This document shows, piece after piece, positions 23,617-32,531 of a stretch of 64,000 nt of DNA. Numbering within the stretch: the first letter of the stretch is position 1; every line of letters begins with the position of its first letter. The position numbers and the translations under genes are program-made. The notes below the pieces were generated by a model, which was not told the DNA's origin, made no database searches, and was given only the letters and a program-made list of their open reading frames with translations. This DNA comes from Roseospira marina (GTDB lineage: Bacteria > Pseudomonadota > Alphaproteobacteria > Rhodospirillales > Rhodospirillaceae), in NCBI RefSeq assembly GCF_014197855.1, contig NZ_JACIGJ010000015.1, forward strand, positions 32,413 to 96,412, in the 5' to 3' direction.

Positions 23617-24068
23617 CACCAGGAACCCCATTCGGCTGTTTCAATATAACCTTCCTTCTCAACCGCTTCTTTCTTTTGCTTCTGTTCTGCCGCCTCCTTT
23701 TTGGCGCGTGCGCACTTTTGTTTCTCCTTTTTTCTGAAATCCGCCTTGAGCGCGCCGAAATTGCTGTTCGCATGTTTTTCGATAAACTCATGCGCGCTCT
23801 TGAACATGTCGAAGAACTGGAACCCCGGAACCTCGATGTACGAGTACGCCTGCTGGTCGACCGGCGTGAGCCGGAACATCACGTCGTTCGTCTTGTAGCC
23901 CCGCACACTGGCCAGAAAGAACTCCTCGCTGCCGCTGAGCGGCGCGCGAATGATCGTCTTGTTGGGGCATACCGCCGTGACCGTGCGCGGCCCAACCAGC
24001 TCCAACACCTGATCGATCGGCAGCGTCTCGCACAGGTATTCCGCCAACGCATCCATCGCCGTCTTCAT
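23616..24068 (-). CDS. Hypothetical protein with WG tail
   Basis: 150 residues from MKTAMDALAEYLCETLP; the upstream in-frame TTG lies inside the operator. The middle is beta-rich (VTAVCPNKTIIRAPLSG, EFFLASVRGYKTNDVMFRL); the C-terminal third is a Lys/Glu helix ending TAEWGSW. The gene precedes the RuvC-like gene in a two-gene unit with promoter TATATT (24102-24097) and operator 24079-24090. Confidence 0.7.
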   Translation of the reverse strand: MKTAMDALAEYLCETLPIDQVLELVGPRTVTAVCPNKTIIRAPLSGSEEFFLASVRGYKTNDVMFRLTPVDQQAYSYIEVPGFQFFDMFKSAHEFIEKHANSNFGALKADFRKKEKQKCARAKKEAAEQKQKKEAVEKEGYIETAEWGSW

Positions 24069-24078
24069 CGCAACCTCA

Positions 24079-24090
24079 ATCAATTCTGAT
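24079..24090. promoter_or_regulatory. Operator-like site at a promoter start
   Basis: ATCAATTCTGAT lies six bases downstream of a minus-strand TGCTATATTG (-10 at 24102-24097), so it covers the expected transcription start of 23616-24068. Confidence 0.7.
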
Positions 24091-24123
24091 TGATACAATA
24101 TAGCACTTTTGCGACGGCGCGCG

Positions 24124-26061
24124 TCAGGTCACCCATTCGACACTCGCCAAGCCGCCGTGCTTGCGCACCGTCAGCACCTGCGAGATCCAGTCGCGCAGAG
24201 ACCGATGCGAAATCACCATGACGGTGCCGCGTTCGCGCGCCTTCTCCTCCAGAATGCCCATGAGACGTTCCAGACCGGCGCTATCGAGTGCGTCGTCGAT
24301 CTCGTCGCCAAAGAACAGCTCGATCGGCTTGGTCGCGCGGCTCGCCACCAGGTCCTGAAGGGCGAGGGCGCACGCGACACGCACCTTGCGCTTCTCGCCG
24401 CCAGACAGCGCCGCAAAGGAGTCCCCGCCGGCGGCGTGTACAACGTCGATGGTGAACTTCTCCCGCAGCTCGCCCTTCGCCGTGCGCGTCAGCGTCGACC
24501 ATGTGGCCTGGGCGTGGCCATCGGTCAGCGTGCCGAGGTAGCGCGCCGTGCGCTCGTTAAGGAACGGCGTCACGGTGTCGAGAATGAGGGCGCGGACGCC
24601 GCCCGGTCCATAGACACGCACGACCTGCTCGGCCACCTCGACCTTCTTCTGGCCGGCGGGCAGGGCGGTTGTTTTGATGGCGTTGATCTTCTCGGTCAGC
24701 GCCGTGATCAGCGCGGTCTGCTCAGCCACCTCGGCGTCGTGCGGATTAGGCTCGGTTTTGCGCGTCTCGGCGTCGGTCAGATACTTGCGCGCCTGCTCGG
24801 TGTGCCGCGCGACCTCACTCAACCGCGCGGCGCGTGCGTCGATATCCCGTCTCAGAGCGTCACGCTGCGCGTTCAACGCTGCAACGCTTGTCATGCTCGC
24901 GCGATGTTCTTCCAACGCATCAGCGAGCATCTGAGCGCGCGTCTGTGCGTCATCCGCGACTGTTTTCTGTGCTTTGCAGCGCGCAACGACGTCGTGCAGG
25001 GATTGACCGAGGTGCGCGCGCACCTCGGTCAGATCGCCCGTCTCGTAGGTCTTGCCACATTCGCCGCACGGGGTACCGACCAGCTCCTCCGTGTTGGTCA
25101 GACGCGCCTTGGTCGCGCGCACCTCGTCGACCAGGCGCGTGAGCTTGGAGCGTTCGATGCCGGCGGTTCGATCAGCCTTGGCGGCGTCATCGGCCAGCTC
25201 GCGCTCGCGCTGCCGTTCGCCTTCAAGACCGGCGATCTTGGCGTCGACCTCCGCGAGCTGCGCCGCCAGTTCGGTCGGATCATAGACCTCAGCCGCGCGC
25301 GCAGCCGTCTTCGCTTCACCCGCCGCAGCCTTCGCCAACTCGCGCGCCGCCAAGACGCGCGCGGCGCGCTCGCGTTCGAACACCTCCTGCCGGCGCTCGG
25401 CTCCAATCAGATTTGACTGAACAATTTCCAGACGATCATTCAGGCGCGCAAGGTCGCGCTCCACCTCCGACAATTGGGCGCGCTCCGCGACCAGAACGGC
25501 GCGCGCGGTGTCATGCGCCTGCTCCAGCAGCGTGATGCCGGCCGCCTCCTCGACCAGCAGCTTGAGTTGCTTGTCAGTCAGCGCCGGCAGATCAGGCATC
25601 TGCTCCTGGGCGGCGTACACGGCCGCCCGAAATACCTCGTAAGAGCAGCCGATGACGCGCACGACCTCCGCCTGTGTCAGCTTGTCCGTGCCCTTCGTCA
25701 GATCGGTACTGGCGCCGGTCCCGTCCAGCTTGAGCAGATGGACCGCGTTCTTGCCCGTCTTGTGCTTGCGATGGCGGATGATCCGGTAGATGTCCTCCCC
25801 ATCCTTCACATCGAGCTGGACGCACGTCTCTTTGCCGACGGTGCGGTTGACCACGCCGTCGCCGGTGACGCCGCGCGCCGTGATGCCGAAGAGACACCAC
25901 GACAGCGCATCGGCGATCGAGGACTTGCCGGCGCCGTTGCTGTCGGCCGACGAGTCATCGTCGTTGACCCCCTGGATCAGCATCAAACCCACGTCGTCGA
26001 GCCCGATCGTGGCCTCGCCGATCGTGAGGAAATTCTGGATGACCATATCCGTGAATTTCAT
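24124..26061 (-). CDS. Rad50/SbcC-like ATPase (gp46 type)
   Basis: 645 residues of SMC-like layout. Walker A SNGAGKSS at residues 41-48, preceded by an Asp/Ser-rich insertion. Two coiled-coil arms flank a zinc hook TPCGECGKTYETGD near 330-345. The ABC signature is LSGGEKRKVRVA near 550 and Walker B is ELFFGDEIDD near 585, followed by the H-loop VISHRS. With 26947-28026 it forms the Mre11-Rad50-type complex that processes DNA ends for recombination-dependent replication. Confidence 0.88.
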   Translation of the reverse strand: MKFTDMVIQNFLTIGEATIGLDDVGLMLIQGVNDDDSSADSNGAGKSSIADALSWCLFGITARGVTGDGVVNRTVGKETCVQLDVKDGEDIYRIIRHRKHKTGKNAVHLLKLDGTGASTDLTKGTDKLTQAEVVRVIGCSYEVFRAAVYAAQEQMPDLPALTDKQLKLLVEEAAGITLLEQAHDTARAVLVAERAQLSEVERDLARLNDRLEIVQSNLIGAERRQEVFERERAARVLAARELAKAAAGEAKTAARAAEVYDPTELAAQLAEVDAKIAGLEGERQRERELADDAAKADRTAGIERSKLTRLVDEVRATKARLTNTEELVGTPCGECGKTYETGDLTEVRAHLGQSLHDVVARCKAQKTVADDAQTRAQMLADALEEHRASMTSVAALNAQRDALRRDIDARAARLSEVARHTEQARKYLTDAETRKTEPNPHDAEVAEQTALITALTEKINAIKTTALPAGQKKVEVAEQVVRVYGPGGVRALILDTVTPFLNERTARYLGTLTDGHAQATWSTLTRTAKGELREKFTIDVVHAAGGDSFAALSGGEKRKVRVACALALQDLVASRATKPIELFFGDEIDDALDSAGLERLMGILEEKARERGTVMVISHRSLRDWISQVLTVRKHGGLASVEWVT

Positions 26062-26471
26062 CGGCTCGCTCCCACTTCAGCCGCCTCGCTGCGACGCGGA
26101 CGGCCCGATCCGGCCGGCTGCGGACGGCGACGGCCAAGAACCTTCGTCAGCCCCGCCGCACGCAGGCGCTGCTTGGTCTTGCCCGCGATGCTCAAGTCGG
26201 CCACCGTCAGCATCTCCACATCGTGCGGCGCCATTCGATGACACGGCGAACGCGCGAACATCTCGTGGATCGCTTCGACCTGCCGGTGCCGGCGCAACAT
26301 GCACAAAAGGCTGGCGTCTTTGTTCGGCCAGAGAATGTCGCCCAGCCGCGGCGCCACCTCCCACGCCTTGTCCATCGAGCCGAGCTGAAGATGGATGAGG
26401 CGAACCTCCTTCCAGCCGAACGTGGTGGGAACCTCATAGAGGGCGGTGAACTTTGCCTTTCGCTCGCTCAT
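26058..26471 (-). CDS. Hypothetical protein, 137 aa
   Basis: Opens MSERKAKFTALYEVPTTFGW; strands, then a helical middle and a basic tail (LGRRRPQPAGSGRPRR). It lies between the Rad50-like and SbcD-like genes with ATGA coupling on both sides, so a role in DNA end processing is possible. No family recognised. Confidence 0.65.
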   Translation of the reverse strand: MSERKAKFTALYEVPTTFGWKEVRLIHLQLGSMDKAWEVAPRLGDILWPNKDASLLCMLRRHRQVEAIHEMFARSPCHRMAPHDVEMLTVADLSIAGKTKQRLRAAGLTKVLGRRRPQPAGSGRPRRSEAAEVGASR

Positions 26472-26866
26472 GCCCGCTTCTCCATCGCTCGCATCTCGGC
26501 GTTGATCGCATCGGCGTAGCTGCCGCCATCGACCGAAGCTGGCCGCGACGCGGCCGGACGATCCGTCCGGCTATTGGGCTTCTGATGACGTGACGCGGCC
26601 GGACGATCCGTCCGGCTATTGGGCTTCTGATGACGTGACGCGGCCGAAGCGCCGACCCGGACGCGCGACCGATCGTTGCGCTCCGCCTTCGTCACGATCA
26701 CATTCGCGTCCGGGTGGCGCTCCTTGTACCCCTGCGCCGTGACGAAGGGGAGCCCAGCGTAGGTCTCCTGGATCATCTCGACGCGCTCACCGACCCGCGC
26801 GCCCTTGTCGTCGTAGGTGTAGATGATGCGCTTCCGCTCCATGCGGACGGTGAACAGATCACCCAT
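26468..26866 (-). CDS. Hypothetical protein with duplicated 15-residue segment
   Basis: 132 residues from MGDLFTVRMERKRIIYTY. Residues about 77-106 are two perfect copies of ASRHQKPNSRTDRPA, from an exact 45-base tandem repeat. The N-terminal half is a small beta-rich domain; the repeat region is basic and probably disordered. It is coupled to 26058-26471. Confidence 0.65.
   Translation of the reverse strand: MGDLFTVRMERKRIIYTYDDKGARVGERVEMIQETYAGLPFVTAQGYKERHPDANVIVTKAERNDRSRVRVGASAASRHQKPNSRTDRPAASRHQKPNSRTDRPAASRPASVDGGSYADAINAEMRAMEKRA
26547..26636. repeat. Perfect 45-base tandem duplication inside a gene
   Basis: Two identical 45-base units (26547-26591 and 26592-26636) with a partial third start, keeping the frame of 26468-26866. 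Perfect identity implies a recent event or an expandable repeat. Confidence 0.8.
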
Positions 26867-26887
26867 GTTGCTCTCCTCGTGTCTTCG

Positions 26888-26936
26888 TGCCATCGCGAAT
26901 TAGCGAATTCGTATATTCGCGAATTCGCGATGGCAT
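26888..26936. repeat. Imperfect palindrome with GCGAATT words
   Basis: GCCATCGCGAATT at one end pairs with AATTCGCGATGGC at the other; the interior repeats GCGAATTCG. It fills the gap between 26866 and the SbcD-like stop at 26947. It may act as terminator, promoter spacer or binding site. Confidence 0.5.
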
Positions 26937-26946
26937 AGCGAATGGA

Positions 26947-28026
26947 TTAGTCAGCGCGCGCGAGGCTTTCGCGCGTCTTGATCAAGACTTCCTCGGCTAG
27001 ACAGGTGACGGCGGCCTTGTCCTCGTAGTCGAGCATGGCGACGAAATCGAGCACCGACGTCTCAATTGAGGCGCCGGCCGAGACGCTGGCCCCGGCGCGC
27101 GCGACGGTGGCTGTTTCCCGCACAGCCTGGATCACGACGCCCTGCGCCTTCTTGTCCATCAGGATCTGACGCAGCTCTTTCTCCTGCGCGGGCTTGATGC
27201 TCTCGAAGCGGACGCGGACATAGTTGCCGTCGACCGTCAGAGTCAATTCGTCCTCATCGGCCGCATCAACCTCGGTGATCTCGATAAACGACGGCGCCCG
27301 GCTTGCCCGGAACGTCACCTCGTCGTCGACGATCAGGAAACCAGCCTTGCTGCCGATATCGCGCCACGTCTGCTGCGTCGTAGCGCCGATCGAGAACACG
27401 CCGTGCCCGAGACAGGCGTGATTGTGAAAATGCCCACTGAAGACGCGCCGGAAGCCCCAGCCGATGTCGCCGATCTCCTTCGGATCCAGGGCGTTGTCGA
27501 ACGCCACAGGCAGCGAGCCATTGATCGGCGCGTGGATGATCAGATCAGCGCCTCGACGCTGCTCGGCCGGGATCGTGTTTACACTCTCGCGCAGGGCCTC
27601 CAGCGTGGCGCGCCAGGGGACCATGAACACGACGTGATCGTCGACGTCGACGGCCGTCGGTCGCGTGACCACGGTGAAGCCCTCGATCGTAGACAACACC
27701 TGAATGGCGTTGCCCAGCTCCGTCGTGTCGTTGGACTTCAGGTCGTGGTTGCCGGGAATGGCGTGAATCTGAACGCCCCGATCCACGATGCCGCGAATGG
27801 TCTCAACGACGGGGTTCAGCACGCTCGGATCGACCGAGCCGCGGACGTGAAACAGATCGCCGGCCAGGAACATCATGGTCCCGCCGCGCTCCAGCAGTTC
27901 ATCGGCCTGGCGGGTCAGCTCCTTCAGGATCGTGGAGAGCCGCGAGTTGACGCCGCCCTCGGTGGTCTCGCTGAACGCCGACCAGTTGTGGCAGTGATGA
28001 TCGGACGAGATCGAGTAGGGGATCAT
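26947..28026 (-). CDS. SbcD/Mre11-like nuclease (gp47 type)
   Basis: 359 residues of the calcineurin-like phosphoesterase fold. Metal-binding motifs: SDHHCHNW (8-15), FLAGDLFHVRG near 53, IPGNHDLKS near 90, IIHAPI near 163 and SGHFHNHAC near 194. Manganese-dependent nuclease subunit partnering 24124-26061. An operator-like site lies 13 bases upstream of the ATG. Confidence 0.88.
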   Translation of the reverse strand: MIPYSISSDHHCHNWSAFSETTEGGVNSRLSTILKELTRQADELLERGGTMMFLAGDLFHVRGSVDPSVLNPVVETIRGIVDRGVQIHAIPGNHDLKSNDTTELGNAIQVLSTIEGFTVVTRPTAVDVDDHVVFMVPWRATLEALRESVNTIPAEQRRGADLIIHAPINGSLPVAFDNALDPKEIGDIGWGFRRVFSGHFHNHACLGHGVFSIGATTQQTWRDIGSKAGFLIVDDEVTFRASRAPSFIEITEVDAADEDELTLTVDGNYVRVRFESIKPAQEKELRQILMDKKAQGVVIQAVRETATVARAGASVSAGASIETSVLDFVAMLDYEDKAAVTCLAEEVLIKTRESLARAD

Positions 28027-28038
28027 CGCGCATTTCCA

Positions 28039-28050
28039 ATCAGATTTGAT
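28039..28050. promoter_or_regulatory. RTCA-N4-TGAY operator-like site
   Basis: ATCAGATTTGAT with flank TTATC, 13 bases upstream of the SbcD-like start. Confidence 0.68.
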
Positions 28051-28063
28051 TTATCATTTCGGT

Positions 28064-28097
28064 GTTGCGGCGCCTAACACGCGCCAGGCGCCGCAAC
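28064..28097 (-). terminator. Hairpin after the AAA+ gene
   Basis: An 11-base-pair stem, GTTGCGGCGCC with its complement, and a 12-base loop just past the stop at 28106. No T-run, so it may instead be an mRNA 3'-end stabiliser. Confidence 0.5.
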
Positions 28098-28105
28098 CTT
28101 TCGAA

Positions 28106-29830
28106 CTAGGAGTTCTGGATGTCCTGTTCGAAGCGCCGTGCCCGCTCCACGAACCGCTCGATATGCCGGATCGTTGGCTCGATGTCCTCGCTTCGCGCCA
28201 GGGCCTGCGCATGCCGGATTGCGCTCTTGATCTGCCGGCCGTTGAGGTCGTAGTGCGCCAAAACGTCCGGGTCGATATGGTCCAGCCCGGCCGCCAGCAG
28301 CAGATTGCCCCAGACCCTCTTGCGCCACTCGTTGTCGATGGCGCCGAAGCGGATCGCCAACGAAACGCGGCTATAGAACGCGCGGTCAATGTTCCGCACA
28401 CGATTGGTCGTGAGGAACATCACGCCCTGGTGATACTCCAAAAGGCGCAAGAACACGCCGACCATCGCGTTACGAACGATATCCTTCTCGTCGCGCTCCT
28501 CCAGGAAGATGTCGGCTTCGTCCAGCAGAATGACGGCGTTCCACGTCATCGCAACGTCAAGGATCTCGCGAAGCGACACTTCCAAAGCCCGCGGATCAGT
28601 GCCCAATTCACCGACCGAAATAGTGTAGAGAGGCCGGCGCAACAGCTCCGACACCGCCTCGGCCGTCAACGTCTTCCCTCGGCCCGGTTCGCCGTGCAGC
28701 AGGAAGATGGTGCCACCACCCTTGCTCTCGATGACGTCCTCGAAGCCGGTCTGACCGTTCCGCACCAAGACCTCGATCAGCTTCTTGTCCTGTTCGTCCA
28801 GAACGAGCTTGTCGTAGGCGTCTTCGCGGAATTTGATCTCCCGCAGATCGTCGATGTCCAGGCGGCCCCACTGCTTACAGGCGAACGAGAAGCCATGAAG
28901 AGTGGGCAAGCACCGCCAGTATTCGCTGGTGTCGATTCCCACGGCGTCAGTGTTCGAGTCCGATTCGATCGTCTCAACGTCCAAAGCCCGAAGCTCGTTA
29001 CGCCATCCGTCCGGTTCCATCTGCCTGAAGGATCGCACGTCGATCATGACCCGTCCGGTCGCCCGATACGAACGATCAGCAAAGTACGACGACCGAACCA
29101 GATTGCCCGTGTAGGCGGCGTACACGGCGCCCTCGCAGAACGTTGCGAATTTCTCGCCACGAGTCTGCAACATCGCCTTGGTCTCGGGGTCGATCTTGTG
29201 GAGCCTCAGATCGCTAATCAGCATCCGATCAAACGCCGGCACCACGAAGTCAGTCGTCGCCTCTTCGATCTTGCCGTTGATCGCGGCGAGAACACGGAGC
29301 TTGAGCGTCCAATATCGCAAGAGCCACCCCTCGGTGAACTCGACGTCCTCGACAATTCCGCCGACGCGCTTGCCCTTCTGAACGTACCAGACCTCGCAGC
29401 CTTTCTCGAAGAAGGCGTGCATATCGTCATTTTCGATTTCACCGCGCTCGAACCGCTGGTTCTGACGCTCCTTCAACTCCTTTTCGAACACCTTGAGTGC
29501 GCCGACAAACGAAGCGGCGTGCTTACGGTATTCAGGGTTGGTAAACTCAACATCGGCGATCTCGTTCTCGATCGTCTTGACGTGTTTCGCCAGCAGGTCG
29601 ATCGGAAACCGCAACTCGTACTCATTGATCCGCCGACTGGACATGGTTTCATTCAAGGCCCGGCGAACCACACCATTCATATACCGACCCGCAAGATCGA
29701 AATACACGACGCCGCGATCGTCGATCTTTTTAAAAAGATCAGTACTCTCCAGAACCACGACACCGGTCGACTCGCCGATCGTTTCACCTTCAGCTTCGGT
29801 CGTTTCGGCCACAATCACGCCACCATCCAT
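28106..29830 (-). CDS. AAA+ ATPase
   Basis: 574 residues. The N-terminal 350 residues are unrecognised. The C-terminal AAA+ domain has Walker A HGEPGRGKT near 368, Walker B AVILLDEADIF near 417, sensor 1 FLTTNR near 455 and an Arg finger region FYSRVSLAIRF near 466. It resembles BCS1/FtsH-type single-ring AAA+ remodellers. The start is taken at the ATG with GGAG eight bases upstream. It may remodel a replication or host complex; the substrate is not evident. Confidence 0.78.
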   Translation of the reverse strand: MDGGVIVAETTEAEGETIGESTGVVVLESTDLFKKIDDRGVVYFDLAGRYMNGVVRRALNETMSSRRINEYELRFPIDLLAKHVKTIENEIADVEFTNPEYRKHAASFVGALKVFEKELKERQNQRFERGEIENDDMHAFFEKGCEVWYVQKGKRVGGIVEDVEFTEGWLLRYWTLKLRVLAAINGKIEEATTDFVVPAFDRMLISDLRLHKIDPETKAMLQTRGEKFATFCEGAVYAAYTGNLVRSSYFADRSYRATGRVMIDVRSFRQMEPDGWRNELRALDVETIESDSNTDAVGIDTSEYWRCLPTLHGFSFACKQWGRLDIDDLREIKFREDAYDKLVLDEQDKKLIEVLVRNGQTGFEDVIESKGGGTIFLLHGEPGRGKTLTAEAVSELLRRPLYTISVGELGTDPRALEVSLREILDVAMTWNAVILLDEADIFLEERDEKDIVRNAMVGVFLRLLEYHQGVMFLTTNRVRNIDRAFYSRVSLAIRFGAIDNEWRKRVWGNLLLAAGLDHIDPDVLAHYDLNGRQIKSAIRHAQALARSEDIEPTIRHIERFVERARRFEQDIQNS

Positions 29831-29854
29831 AATCATCTCTCCGTTGCGCGATAC

Positions 29855-29866
29855 GTCAGAATTGAC
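29855..29866. promoter_or_regulatory. Operator-like site downstream of a strong -10
   Basis: GTCAGAATTGAC, a perfect palindrome 25 bases upstream of the AAA+ start. A minus-strand CTGCTATATAAAG promoter element lies just upstream (about 29874-29886), so the site is near the transcription start. Confidence 0.7.
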
Positions 29867-29914
29867 TTATGCACTTTATATAGCAGACACACAGCGGGGT
29901 TGCACAAGAAAACA

Positions 29915-29926
29915 ATCAAACCTGAT
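29915..29926. promoter_or_regulatory. RTCA-N4-TGAY operator-like site
   Basis: ATCAAACCTGAT, overlapping the stop codon of 29916-30269 and upstream of the promoter for the AAA+ gene; second site of a pair with 29855-29866. Confidence 0.6.
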
Positions 29927-30269
29927 TTATTTTTGTAGCGCGCGGACGGCGTGCAAAATTCTGAATAGGAACCATTCGGTAGCTGCCGGCGCGGATCATG
30001 ACCGCGCGATCCCAAAAGGCGCTCAGGTGAACCAGGAACTTTTCGCCGGTCTCCTTGACCCGCACGACCACCAGGTGAACGCCCTTGGCCCGCAGCGCCA
30101 TCAGAATCTCCTCATGGATACTCCAGCACGCCACGCCCTTGCTCAAGGCGGCCGCGATGCTCCGTTCACCCTGACGGCGCACATCGCGCAGCCGAGATTC
30201 CATGACGAAGACCAGCGTGCCCTTGGGCCAACGCCAAAGGGCGCCGACAACGCGGCGCCCTGTCTTCAT
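29916..30269 (-). CDS. Hypothetical protein, 117 aa
   Basis: From MKTGRRVVGALWRWPKG, directly after the upstream stop. An ATG 14 codons earlier (30311) has GGAGA seven bases before it and overlaps the upstream gene, so the start is uncertain. Basic, with a VHLVVVRVKETGEKFLVHL strand pair. The second half reads like a small restriction-endonuclease-like or OB-like fold, but nothing is certain. Confidence 0.6.
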   Translation of the reverse strand: MKTGRRVVGALWRWPKGTLVFVMESRLRDVRRQGERSIAAALSKGVACWSIHEEILMALRAKGVHLVVVRVKETGEKFLVHLSAFWDRAVMIRAGSYRMVPIQNFARRPRATKINQV

Positions 30270-30273
30270 TGGT

Positions 30274-30852
30274 TCAACCGTCACGCCAGTCGGCGGCGTC
30301 TTCCGTCTCATAGGTTCTCTCCAGGTCGATGATCGTCACCTGACGGTCGACCGTCATCATCTGCGGACCGTAGCCGCGTCGCAAAACCTCGAACAGACGA
30401 TCCTGGGCGCCGACGACCGGCGTATCGAGCTGCGTGTGGTTCTGCTGGGCGATCTCGTCGGTCAGCTTCGACCAGTGCATGGTGCGCAGACCAATCACGA
30501 TAGCTTCGCCAATGAAGACGTCGCGCACGCTGTTCCACAGCGTGACGGTGCGACCGATCTGAAGCCGATTCATCCATGCCTTGCCCAGTCGCACGGTGTT
30601 GAACCGCGCATCCAGACCTACCGCGTCCCGGAAGGCGAGGTGAGGGCGGTAGCCCGGACATTCCGCGATTACCGCCTTCGTCTCTAGCTCGCCCGTGATC
30701 TCCGCAAGGCGCGCGTGCGTGATGCACATGGAATTGATGGCGCAAAAGTCGCACAGGTGCAGGGCGCGCTCACGATCCTTGGGCGTCATCAGGGTCCACC
30801 GACCCGTTTCCGTCAAACGAACGCGGCGCAGATTTGTTTCAAACGTGGGCAT
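30274..30852 (-). CDS. Cys-cluster protein with ASCH/PUA-like region
   Basis: 192 residues. An N-terminal Cys cluster (LCDFCAINSMC near residue 33, AECPGY near 62) could bind zinc or an iron-sulfur cluster. The middle, NTVRLGKAWMNRLQIGRTVTLW followed by GEAIVIGLRTMHWSKLTD and NH, has the strand order of ASCH/PUA-like domains that bind RNA or modified nucleotides. GAGAGGA precedes the ATG at 30852. Confidence 0.55.
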   Translation of the reverse strand: MPTFETNLRRVRLTETGRWTLMTPKDRERALHLCDFCAINSMCITHARLAEITGELETKAVIAECPGYRPHLAFRDAVGLDARFNTVRLGKAWMNRLQIGRTVTLWNSVRDVFIGEAIVIGLRTMHWSKLTDEIAQQNHTQLDTPVVGAQDRLFEVLRRGYGPQMMTVDRQVTIIDLERTYETEDAADWRDG

Positions 30853-30915
30853 AGCCATCCTCTCAAACGGTCTATACCCACGTTACACGAAATCGCTTTT
30901 TAGCGCATTAGCGAT

Positions 30916-31263
30916 TTACGACGTTTGAATCACATCATCGGCATCATCGGCCATACACAGCATGGCGATCGTCACCTCGTTGACCGCGCGAATGGCGGTT
31001 GTGACCTTGAGGGTCACGTCGGCCGAGCCGCCATTGATAGCCTCGGCCAACCCGTCGATCTCATCGGGCGTCGGCAGGGCGTTCTCGCCATAGTTGGTCA
31101 CGACGGTCTCGATCTCACAATTCAAGGTGCCGTCCTTGAGGGCCTTGTGCAGCAGGTTCAAGCTGCCCAGCAGCGCGTCGCGCTGCGCGCTTGTCAGCGC
31201 CAGCGTCACCATGTTCTTGCCCGCCAGATCCATCACGTCGGCAGCATCCATTGCGTCCGTCAT
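30916..31263 (-). CDS. Hypothetical protein, 115 aa
   Basis: Opens MTDAMDAADVMDLAGKN and ends in an acidic tail (MADDADDVIQTS). Alternating helix and strand; no family recognised. Its ATG overlaps the stop of 31260-31772 (ATGA). Confidence 0.65.
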   Translation of the reverse strand: MTDAMDAADVMDLAGKNMVTLALTSAQRDALLGSLNLLHKALKDGTLNCEIETVVTNYGENALPTPDEIDGLAEAINGGSADVTLKVTTAIRAVNEVTIAMLCMADDADDVIQTS

Positions 31264-31772
31264 GCCGCATCTCCCATGTTAGATTCGCTCATAACCGGCA
31301 CCGGCGCGTTCAGAACGCGCTCGATGCCATGAAGCGTCCCACGCAGTGCCTCGATCTCCGCAAGCGCCTGGCGGCGATAAGCGTTCACTGCCTCGGCGCA
31401 CAGACCGTCGAGATTGTCGTCAATGAACACCACGATTCCGGGATCAAGCGCATCCAAGCTCTGCTTCAACTTCGACATGACCACGTTGAGCGTGGGGTTG
31501 ATCTCCGACACAACGTCGATGACCCACCGCGTCTGATAGCCACCATTCATGTGCGTGACAAAGCCGGACACCTTGAACGTGAAGTCCTTGAACAGGACGA
31601 CATCGACAGGCTCGACCCGAAAGTGTCGCTCGCGCCGGAACCCCTCCATGATGCGCTCGATGTTGAAGGCCGCGACCCGTGCGTCCTGCGTCCGAAGGGT
31701 TTCGAACAACCCGAACGGCGCTTCGCGCAGTCGAATATTCAAGGTGCCCAAGAGCCCGGTCTGCAAGATCAT
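31260..31772 (-). CDS. Hypothetical protein, 170 aa
   Basis: Opens MILQTGLLGTLNIRLREA; beta-rich first two-thirds (VDVVLFKDFTFKVSGFVTHM) and a helical C-terminus. First gene of the unit under operator 31785-31796. Unrecognised. Confidence 0.65.
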   Translation of the reverse strand: MILQTGLLGTLNIRLREAPFGLFETLRTQDARVAAFNIERIMEGFRRERHFRVEPVDVVLFKDFTFKVSGFVTHMNGGYQTRWVIDVVSEINPTLNVVMSKLKQSLDALDPGIVVFIDDNLDGLCAEAVNAYRRQALAEIEALRGTLHGIERVLNAPVPVMSESNMGDAA

Positions 31773-31784
31773 GTCTGCCTCTCA

Positions 31785-31796
31785 ATCAGATTTGAT
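31785..31796. promoter_or_regulatory. RTCA-N4-TGAY operator-like site
   Basis: ATCAGATTTGAT, 13 bases upstream of 31260-31772; TATACT-like sequence adjoins on the upstream side. Confidence 0.68.
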
Positions 31797-31818
31797 TGAT
31801 CTATACTGACAGAAAAAA

Positions 31819-31851
31819 GGCGGGAACACGGGCGGGAACTATATTCCCGCC
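31819..31851 (-). terminator. Terminator with a competing inner hairpin
   Basis: GGCGGGAA occurs at 31819-31826 and 31831-31838; TTCCCGCC at 31844-31851 can pair with either. Minus-strand pairing with the distal copy gives a stem followed at once by TTTTTT (terminator); pairing with the proximal copy leaves the T-run unpaired. It follows the stop of 31861-32520. Confidence 0.7.
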
Positions 31852-31860
31852 AAATCTCCA

Positions 31861-32520
31861 TCAGTCGAGGGCGTCCAGCAATTCGTTGATGTCCAGATCA
31901 TCCGGAACATCGTCGATCTTCGCGGGCGTCTCATCCTCTTCATCTTCGGCATAGACGATCGAGGATTTCTTCTTCGGCTTGGGCGGCTCAACCTTCACTT
32001 CCGCCTCCGGCTCGGGTTCCGGCTCGGGCTCCGGCTCAGGTTCCGGCTCCGCCCCAAGCTCGGGCGTTACCAACGTGATGTCTTCAAACACGGCTTCGGC
32101 TGCGGCCGAGCGCGCCGTCTCAATCGTGCCGTCCTGCACGGCCTTCTGCCAATTGGCCGGCAGCCGCATCATGTCTTCGTCCGAGATGACCTCGCCGGCG
32201 GCCTTACGCTCGATCAGCTCCTGCGCCAGCGCACGCGCGTTCTCGCCGCGAACGCGCTTGATGCCGTCGCCGCGCACCGTACTCAGACTGAAGCTGCCGA
32301 TCGCCGTGACCTTCGGCGCGTCCATGATGGCCGCCACGGAAGTATCGAATGCGGTGACGGCTTCGTTCAGAAACTGGGTCATCTGCTCGGCCACGTCGGA
32401 CGTCAGGTACTCCGGGTTGGCCGTGATCGTGGCAAGCTGCTCCTGGAGCAGTCCGCCGATGCGGTTCACGCGCCCAACGAGGGCGCTATCGAACTGCGAT
32501 TTGGTGATTTTCTTAGGCAT
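31861..32520 (-). CDS. Hypothetical protein with EP-repeat linker and acidic tail
   Basis: 219 residues from MPKKITKSQFDSALVGR; GGAG lies six bases before this ATG. A helical N-terminal domain is followed by an (EP)n run near residue 155-170, a Lys-rich stretch and an acidic end DDLDINELLDALD. The tail resembles that of the SSB gene product (35001-35906, ADILAALDD) and the linker resembles that of 7831-8676. It sits next to the recombinase gene, so a recombination role is plausible. Confidence 0.65.
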   Translation of the reverse strand: MPKKITKSQFDSALVGRVNRIGGLLQEQLATITANPEYLTSDVAEQMTQFLNEAVTAFDTSVAAIMDAPKVTAIGSFSLSTVRGDGIKRVRGENARALAQELIERKAAGEVISDEDMMRLPANWQKAVQDGTIETARSAAAEAVFEDITLVTPELGAEPEPEPEPEPEPEPEAEVKVEPPKPKKKSSIVYAEDEEDETPAKIDDVPDDLDINELLDALD

Positions 32521-32531
32521 CGTCATCTCCG

